Source: Arthrobacter sp. MMS18-M83 (lineage in GTDB: Bacteria > Actinomycetota > Actinomycetes > Actinomycetales > Micrococcaceae). Taken from it: 64,000 bases of DNA. Below the pieces are notes generated by a model. It was not told where the DNA came from, did not search any database, and worked only from the letters and a program-made list of their open reading frames with translations. How positions within the stretch are numbered: position 1 is the stretch's first letter; each line of letters starts with the position of its first letter. Shown piece by piece: positions 59,263-64,000 of this stretch. A program made the position numbers and the translations under genes. The stretch lies in assembly GCF_026683955.1 (NCBI RefSeq), contig NZ_CP113343.1, forward strand, positions 3,410,001-3,474,000. Direction: 5' to 3'.

Positions 59263-60648
59263 ATGAAGTACGCCCAGTCCGTCCTGGACCTCATTGGCAA
59301 TACACCGCTCATCAAGCTCAATCACGTGACCGGCGACATCAAAGCTACCATTCTGGTGAAGCTCGAATATGTGAACCCCGGAGGCTCCATCAAGGACCGC
59401 ATCGCGGTGAAGATGATCGAGCAGGCGGAGCGGGACGGAAAGCTCAAGCCGGGCGGAACTATCGTGGAACCCACCTCTGGCAACACCGGCGTGGGACTTG
59501 CCTTGGTGGCCCAGCAAAAGGGATACAAGTGCATCTTCGTTGTCCCGGACAAGGTGGGCGAGGACAAACGCGCCGTGCTCCAGGCCTATGGCGCAGAAGT
59601 TGTGGTCACCCCGACCTCCGTGGCCCCGGACAGTCCGCAAAGCTACTACAGCGTCTCCGACCGGCTCGTTTCCGAAATCCCCGGAGCCTACAAGCCGGAC
59701 CAGTTCTCCAACCCTGCCGCCCCCGGCAGCCATTACGAGACCACCGGACCTGAGATCTGGCGTGATACCGACGGCAAGATCACGCACGTGGTGATCGGCG
59801 CCGGTACGGGCGGCACAATCACCGGTACCGGCCGGTACCTCAAGGACGTGTCCGCCAACCGGCCGGAGTCCGACGGCGGCCGCGTCAAGGTCATCGGCGC
59901 AGACCCCGCAGGCTCGGTCTACTCGGGCGGCACCGGACGGCCCTACTTCGTGGAGGGCGTCGGCGAAGACATGTGGCCGATCAACTACGACAAGACCGTG
60001 CCCGACGACGTCATTGCCGTGAGCGACGCGGACTCCTTCGAGATGACCCGCCGCCTGGCCCGCGAGGAAGGCCTCCTGGTAGGCGGCTCATCCGGCATGG
60101 CAGTGGTTGCCGCGTTGCAGGTTGCCAAAGACCTTGGCGCGGAAGCAGTCGTCGTCGTGATCCTGCCCGACTCCGGCCGCGGCTACCTGGCGAAGATTTT
60201 CAACGACAAATGGATGCGCTCCTACGGCTTCCTCTCCGGCGGCGAGGAAGCCTCGGTGGGCGAGGTTCTGAAGTCCAAGACCGGCCAGATGCCGGACCTC
60301 GTCCATATCCACCCCAACGAGACCGTCCGCGATGTCATCAACATCATGAACGAATTCGGGGTCTCGCATATCCCAGTCCTTTCGCAGGAACCGCCGGTGG
60401 TCATGGGCGAGGTCCTTGGCGCGGTCGACGAGCGTACGTTGACCACCAAGTTGTTCCGCGGCGAGGCGAAATTGACCGACAAGATCTCCGAGCACATGGG
60501 GGAGCGCCTGCCGGTGATCGGCTCACTTGAAACGATCTCCGCCGCACGGGAGCTGCTGTCCGACGTCGACACCGTCATGGTGACGTTCGTCGGGGCTCCC
60601 GTGGGCATCCTGACCCGCCACGACCTTCTCGCCTACCTGAGCAACTGA
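59263..60648 (+). CDS. cbs: Cystathionine beta-synthase
   Basis: 461 aa. Condenses serine and homocysteine to cystathionine (PLP). PLP lysine in GGSIKDRIA near 39-47; SGNTG phosphate/substrate loop near 70-74; glycine loop GAGTGGTITGTGRY near 180; C-terminal CBS pair (about 335-461: PDLVHIHPNETVRDVINIMNEFGVSHIPVLS and LPVIGSLETISAARELLSD). No haem domain, as in other bacterial enzymes. TAACTT (59250-59255) is seven bases before the ATG: leaderless. metB follows after 14 bp. Confidence 0.94.
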   Translation: MKYAQSVLDLIGNTPLIKLNHVTGDIKATILVKLEYVNPGGSIKDRIAVKMIEQAERDGKLKPGGTIVEPTSGNTGVGLALVAQQKGYKCIFVVPDKVGEDKRAVLQAYGAEVVVTPTSVAPDSPQSYYSVSDRLVSEIPGAYKPDQFSNPAAPGSHYETTGPEIWRDTDGKITHVVIGAGTGGTITGTGRYLKDVSANRPESDGGRVKVIGADPAGSVYSGGTGRPYFVEGVGEDMWPINYDKTVPDDVIAVSDADSFEMTRRLAREEGLLVGGSSGMAVVAALQVAKDLGAEAVVVVILPDSGRGYLAKIFNDKWMRSYGFLSGGEEASVGEVLKSKTGQMPDLVHIHPNETVRDVINIMNEFGVSHIPVLSQEPPVVMGEVLGAVDERTLTTKLFRGEAKLTDKISEHMGERLPVIGSLETISAARELLSDVDTVMVTFVGAPVGILTRHDLLAYLSN

Positions 60649-60662
60649 CACTAGGAGTTCAT

Positions 60663-61826
60663 ATGTCTGCAAACGAAGCAGGATTCAACACGCGTGCTGT
60701 CCACGCCGGCCAGGCCTTCGAACCGCGTACCGGCGCCGTGGTTCCGCCGCTGCACTTCAGCTCGACGTATGCCCAGGACGGCATCGGCGGTCTGCGCGAC
60801 GGCTACGAGTACGGGCGCGGCACCAACCCCACCCGCGACGCGCTGCAGGAGCAGCTCGCGGCACTCGAAGGCGGCACCCACGCATACAGCTTCAGCTCGG
60901 GCCTTGCCGCGGAAGACTCCCTGATCCGTGCCATTGCCCGGCCCGGGGACCACATCGTCCTTGGCAACGACGCCTACGGCGGAACCTACCGGCTGATCAA
61001 CCGTGTGCTTGGTGAGTGGGGCATCGGCAACACACCAGTGGACATGTCCAACCTTGACGCCGTTGCTGCGGCCGTGGCCGCCAACAAAACGCGCATCGTC
61101 TGGGTGGAAACCCCGTCCAACCCGATGATGAAGATCACCGATATCGAAGCGCTCGCCAAAGTAGCGCACGACGCCGGCGCCCTCCTTGTGGTCGACAACA
61201 CCTTTGCGTCGCCCTACTTGCAGACCCCGCTCGCCCTCGGTGCCGACGTCGTGGTCCATTCGACCACTAAGTACATCGGCGGCCACTCGGATGTGGTTGG
61301 CGGTGCGATCGTAGTCAAGGACGCTGACCTGGCCGAGAAGATCGGCTTTGTGCAGTTCGCCGTCGGCGCTGTGTCCGGCCCCATGGACGCTTTCCTTACT
61401 ACCCGCGGCCTCAAGACCCTCGGCGTGCGCATGGACCGCCACAGCGAGAACGCCCAGGCCGTGGCCGAGTGGTTGCTTGAACGTCCCGAAGTTGAAGCCG
61501 TGCTTTACCCGGGCCTGCCTTCCCACCCGGGCCATGAGCTCGCGGCGAGGCAGATGAAGAAGTTCGGCGGAATGATTTCGGTGCAGTTCAAGGGCGGTGA
61601 AGCTGCGGCCCGCAAGGTGGCAGAGTCCACCCAGGTGTTCACGCTGGCCGAGTCCCTGGGCGGCATCGAATCGCTCATGAACTATCCCTCGGAGATGACG
61701 CACGCTTCGGTCAAGGGCACGGAGTTGGCCGTTCCGGTCAACTTGATCAGGCTTTCCTGCGGCATCGAGGACGTCGAAGACCTCATCGCGGACCTTGAGC
61801 AGGCGATCGGCAACATCACGGACTGA
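60663..61826 (+). CDS. metB: Cystathionine gamma-synthase (or gamma-lyase)
   Basis: 387 aa, ATG after AGGAG. Cys/Met-metabolism PLP family: YGRGTNPTRDALQEQLAALEG near 50-70, ETPSNPMMKITDI, VVDNTFASPYLQ, PLP lysine in VVHSTTKYIGGHSDVVGG near 195-212, and LAESLGGIESLMNYPSEMTHAS near the end. Paired with CBS it may run transsulfuration in either direction; gamma-lyase activity cannot be excluded by sequence. A strong hairpin follows. Confidence 0.9.
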   Translation: MSANEAGFNTRAVHAGQAFEPRTGAVVPPLHFSSTYAQDGIGGLRDGYEYGRGTNPTRDALQEQLAALEGGTHAYSFSSGLAAEDSLIRAIARPGDHIVLGNDAYGGTYRLINRVLGEWGIGNTPVDMSNLDAVAAAVAANKTRIVWVETPSNPMMKITDIEALAKVAHDAGALLVVDNTFASPYLQTPLALGADVVVHSTTKYIGGHSDVVGGAIVVKDADLAEKIGFVQFAVGAVSGPMDAFLTTRGLKTLGVRMDRHSENAQAVAEWLLERPEVEAVLYPGLPSHPGHELAARQMKKFGGMISVQFKGGEAAARKVAESTQVFTLAESLGGIESLMNYPSEMTHASVKGTELAVPVNLIRLSCGIEDVEDLIADLEQAIGNITD

Positions 61827-61840
61827 GTGCCCCTCAATAT

Positions 61841-61923
61841 CTGACCTGTTTTGAATATTGGATCGGCCGGGACACGCCATCACACTGGTGTGTCCCGGCC
61901 GATCCGCGTTCAAACATGGTCAG
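61841..61923. repeat. Nested palindromic repeat, family C, copy 4
   Basis: Outer CTGACCTGTTTTGAA / TTCAAACATGGTCAG around the perfect inner hairpin at 61860-61905. Confidence 0.85.
61860..61905 (+). terminator. Strong hairpin after metB (inner part of family C copy 4)
   Basis: GGATCGGCCGGGACACGCC / GGTGTGTCCCGGCCGATCC stem (one mismatch) with an eight-base loop, 33 bp after the metB stop. No T-run; repeat probably serving as terminator. Confidence 0.7.
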
Positions 61924-61950
61924 AAATGGCGCACCTTACGTTAGGACCTA

Positions 61951-61983
61951 GCTTTCTTTAGAAAAGCCAGCTACTCTCTAGCC
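61951..61983 (+). promoter_or_regulatory. Leaderless promoter and possible HxlR operator
   Basis: Palindrome GCTTTCTTTAGAAAAGC (61951-61967) sits directly before the -10 TACTCT (61972-61977), which is six bases from the ATG. Confidence 0.55.
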
Positions 61984-62535
61984 ATGCCTTTACGATCCGA
62001 TTGGTCCGAGCGGACGTGCAGCCTGGCCCGTGGCCTGGATATCCTCGGCGACCCGTGGGGAAGCCTGGTGCTGCGGGAGGTCTTCTTCGGCAACGGACGC
62101 TTCGACGCCATCAAGTCCCGTCTCGGAGTAGCCGATAACGTCCTGAGCAAGCGCCTGGGTTGGCTGCTTGAGGCCGGCCTCCTTGCCCAGCGGCCCTACA
62201 CGGATGGCGCTCGCATGCGTCAAGAGTACGTCCTTACGACCAAGGGCGAGGATGTGTTGCCGGTCTTGAACGCCATCATCATCTGGTCCGAGAAACATCT
62301 CGACGCACCCGCGGACAACGCCCACATGCGCGTGATCCACAACGGTTGTGGGCTGCCGACGGCGTCGGCCGATACCTGCTCCCATTGTGGGTCCCGGCTC
62401 ACGGCGGCCAACACCAGCTGGCACAGCCTCACGCGATCAGAACAACCGCTCGCCCTGGCCACGGCCCCGACACTGGCCACCGCCCCAACACTTGCCGCAG
62501 TCGCCCTCCCGAACGAATCGGAGCCCTCCGCATGA
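61984..62535 (+). CDS. HxlR-family transcriptional regulator
   Basis: 183 aa. HxlR winged helix about 10-105: SERTCSLARGLDILGDPWGSLVLREVFFGNGRFDAIKSRLGVADNVLSKRLGWLLEAGLLAQRPY. A cysteine at 12 and a CSHCGSRL pair near 132-139 could sense redox or metal. The C-terminal tail repeats ATAPTL twice and is low-complexity. It overlaps the MFS gene by four bases (ATGA), so the pair forms an operon and the regulator probably controls the transporter. Confidence 0.88.
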   Translation: MPLRSDWSERTCSLARGLDILGDPWGSLVLREVFFGNGRFDAIKSRLGVADNVLSKRLGWLLEAGLLAQRPYTDGARMRQEYVLTTKGEDVLPVLNAIIIWSEKHLDAPADNAHMRVIHNGCGLPTASADTCSHCGSRLTAANTSWHSLTRSEQPLALATAPTLATAPTLAAVALPNESEPSA

Positions 62536-63896
62536 CCGCACCCAACCTCACCGAACTATCCACTGGCAAGCCCCAGCGGAAGCGGCGGCTCCACCCCGCC
62601 TGGATGGTGGCCACTGTCGCGTTCCTGGCACTTGTGGGCGCAGCTGGATTCCGGGCCGCACCCGGCGTGCTCATGGTCCCGCTGCAGCAGGAGTTCGGCT
62701 GGTCCACCACGGTCCTGTCCCTCGCCGTCAGCATCAACCTGGTGTTGTTCGGGCTCACGGCCCCGTTTGCCGCTGCGCTCATGGAACGCTTCGGCATCCG
62801 CACAGTGACCGCGATCGCCCTCTGCCTGATTGGCCTCGGCTCCGCGCTGACAGTGTTCGTGAACCAGTCCTGGCAGATCTTGCTGACCTGGGGCGTGCTG
62901 ATTGGCCTCGGCACCGGATCCATGGCCTTGGTCTTCGCCGCCACCATCGCCAACACCTGGTTCTCGAAGAACCGCGGACTGGTGATCGGCATCCTGACCG
63001 CGGGCAGCGCAGCAGGCCAATTGGTCTTCCTGCCGTTCATCGCGGTCCTTGCCCAGAACCCGGGCTGGCGCGGCGCCTCGCTGCTCATCGCCGCCGGCGC
63101 GCTCGCCGTGGTGCCACTTGTGCTGCTCTGGCTCAAAAACTCACCCGCCGACGTCGGGGTTCAACCCTATGGCGCAGAAGAAGAGCAGCCGACGACGGCG
63201 GAAGTCGCCGAGGTTGCGGACGTCACCGAAGGTGAAGGTACAGCGACAGCCAGCGGCAAAGTGCCCAACGCGGCCATTCGGGCACTGCAGGTGCTCAAGC
63301 GGGCCAGCAAGGTGCGCACTTTCTGGGCCCTTGTTGCCGGTTTCGCCATCTGTGGTGCCACCACCAACGGCCTGATCGGAACCCACTTCATTCCCTCGGC
63401 GCACGACCACGGAATGCCCGAAACCACCGCGGCGGGCTTGTTGGCCGTCGTCGGGATCTTCGACATCGTGGGCACCATCGCTTCCGGTTGGTTGACGGAC
63501 CGCTTCAACCCCAAGGTGCTCTTGGCGGTGTATTACCAATTCCGCGGTATCGGCCTCCTGGTGCTGCCTGTGCTGTTGGGCTCAACGGTGGAACCCAGCA
63601 TGATCCTGTTCGTGGTCGTGTACGGCCTGGACTGGGTGGCCACGGTGCCCCCGACAGCGGCCATCTGCCGCAAGGTGTTCGGGGCCGACGGTTCGGTGGT
63701 GTTCGGCTGGGTCTTCGCCGCTCACCAGCTCGGGGCAGCAGTGGCCGCACTCCTGGCAGGCTACATCCGTGACGCCACGGGCCACTACACCTACGCCTGG
63801 ATCGGCGCCGCCGCGATGTGCACCGTGGCGGCCGTCATCAGCGCCACGATCCGTAAAGACGCCGGGAAGAAGGAACCCGTTCCTGTTGCAGCCTAG
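62532..63896 (+). CDS. MFS transporter (OFA/monocarboxylate-like)
   Basis: 454 aa with twelve hydrophobic segments and a charged central loop (GAEEEQPTTAEVAEVADVTEGEGTA, about residues 214-240). The pattern GFRAAPGVLMVPLQQEFGWSTTVLSLAVSINLVLFGLTAPFAAALMERFG is that of the monocarboxylate/oxalate-formate antiporter-like group. IGTHFIPSAHDHGM follows in helix 7. Coupled to the HxlR regulator. Substrate unknown; drug efflux or organic acid transport are options. Confidence 0.85.
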   Translation: MTAPNLTELSTGKPQRKRRLHPAWMVATVAFLALVGAAGFRAAPGVLMVPLQQEFGWSTTVLSLAVSINLVLFGLTAPFAAALMERFGIRTVTAIALCLIGLGSALTVFVNQSWQILLTWGVLIGLGTGSMALVFAATIANTWFSKNRGLVIGILTAGSAAGQLVFLPFIAVLAQNPGWRGASLLIAAGALAVVPLVLLWLKNSPADVGVQPYGAEEEQPTTAEVAEVADVTEGEGTATASGKVPNAAIRALQVLKRASKVRTFWALVAGFAICGATTNGLIGTHFIPSAHDHGMPETTAAGLLAVVGIFDIVGTIASGWLTDRFNPKVLLAVYYQFRGIGLLVLPVLLGSTVEPSMILFVVVYGLDWVATVPPTAAICRKVFGADGSVVFGWVFAAHQLGAAVAALLAGYIRDATGHYTYAWIGAAAMCTVAAVISATIRKDAGKKEPVPVAA

Positions 63897-63909
63897 GGCA
63901 CGGCGATTC

Positions 63910-64000
63910 CTAGCGGAACGCCGGGATCCCCGTGATGTGCTGGCCAAGGATCAGGGCGTGTACTTCGTCCGTTCCTTCGTAGGTGCGCACTGATTCCAGG
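63910..64000 (-). CDS. Acyl-CoA dehydrogenase, C-terminal tail (rest outside window)
   Basis: The last 29 codons read LESVRTYEGTDEVHALILGQHITGIPAFR then stop; YEGT-x-x-(V/I)H-x-L-I-L-G-x-x-I-T-G is the C-terminal helix pair of acyl-CoA dehydrogenases, closest in feel to glutaryl-CoA dehydrogenase. The flavin domain lies beyond the edge. Confidence 0.8.
   Translation of the reverse strand, partial: LESVRTYEGTDEVHALILGQHITGIPAFR

Overview
The window comes from a high-GC actinobacterium, most likely Arthrobacter or a close relative (Micrococcaceae: Paenarthrobacter, Pseudarthrobacter). This rests on the menaquinone cluster (menF / menG / menJ-like reductase / polyprenyl synthase), the SirA-type sulfite reductase operon, the FprA-type ferredoxin reductases, the many GTG starts, and the many genes whose start codon lies 6-7 nt after a TANNNT -10 box (apparent leaderless mRNAs). 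Nothing indicates a phage or plasmid. The region is ordinary chromosome with many small palindromic repeats between genes.

Layout. 1-3991: menaquinone and isoprenoid genes. 4003-5446: repeats around an orphan AbiEi/DUF559-type gene. 5482-6601: a SUKH-like protein and a TRIC-like channel. 6653-21009: a sulfur island made of sirB chelatase, sirA-cysH-cysD-cysN (assimilatory sulfate reduction), a sulfonate-type ABC transporter with a flavin oxidoreductase, cysG (siroheme), an FprA reductase and a metallo-hydrolase/rhodanese protein. 21184-23125: GntR regulator and a frameshifted CynX-type transporter. 23279-27722: PucR regulator with GABA-pathway aldehyde dehydrogenase and gabT. 27932-31439: universal stress protein, RarD and a second FprA. 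31553-36813: GAF regulator, lipoprotein, aldehyde dehydrogenase, alcohol dehydrogenase, DUF779. 36926-43943: amino acid permease, DUF2461, katA-fur, an EntS-like exporter, htpX. 44080-48217: efeUOB iron uptake with a membrane-protein partner. 48536-53824: yajQ, tRNA-Tyr, thioesterase, a TetR-ABC operon, trxA. 53864-58599: small monooxygenase, acyl-CoA ligase, a second DUF559-like gene between two identical-family palindromes, AlkA glycosylase, VOC protein. 58710-64000: VOC protein, cystathionine beta-synthase and gamma-synthase, HxlR regulator with MFS transporter, and the 3' tail of an acyl-CoA dehydrogenase.

How the genes work together. The sulfur genes form one pathway: sulfate activation (CysDN), APS/PAPS reduction (CysH), and sulfite reduction by a siroheme enzyme (SirA). 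Its cofactor is made by CysG and SirB, and its electrons plausibly come from FprA via ferredoxin. CBS and MetB farther downstream interconvert cysteine and homocysteine. Iron acquisition (efeUOB, EntS-like exporter) and peroxide defence (fur-katA) carry visible iron-box or Fur-box-like sites.

The two most interesting signals are these. (1) Three sulfur promoters (sirA, the ssu-like operon, cysG) share an identical geometry: GTGA-N6-GTTTC-N7-TTG, an 18-bp spacer, TANNNT, six bases, ATG. (2) Both orphan DUF559-like genes are bracketed by palindromes of a single family (a different family for each gene) and each has a TTRTCCACA sequence just upstream. This resembles the way REP-associated transposases sit among their own repeats, and could be an undescribed repeat-nuclease association.
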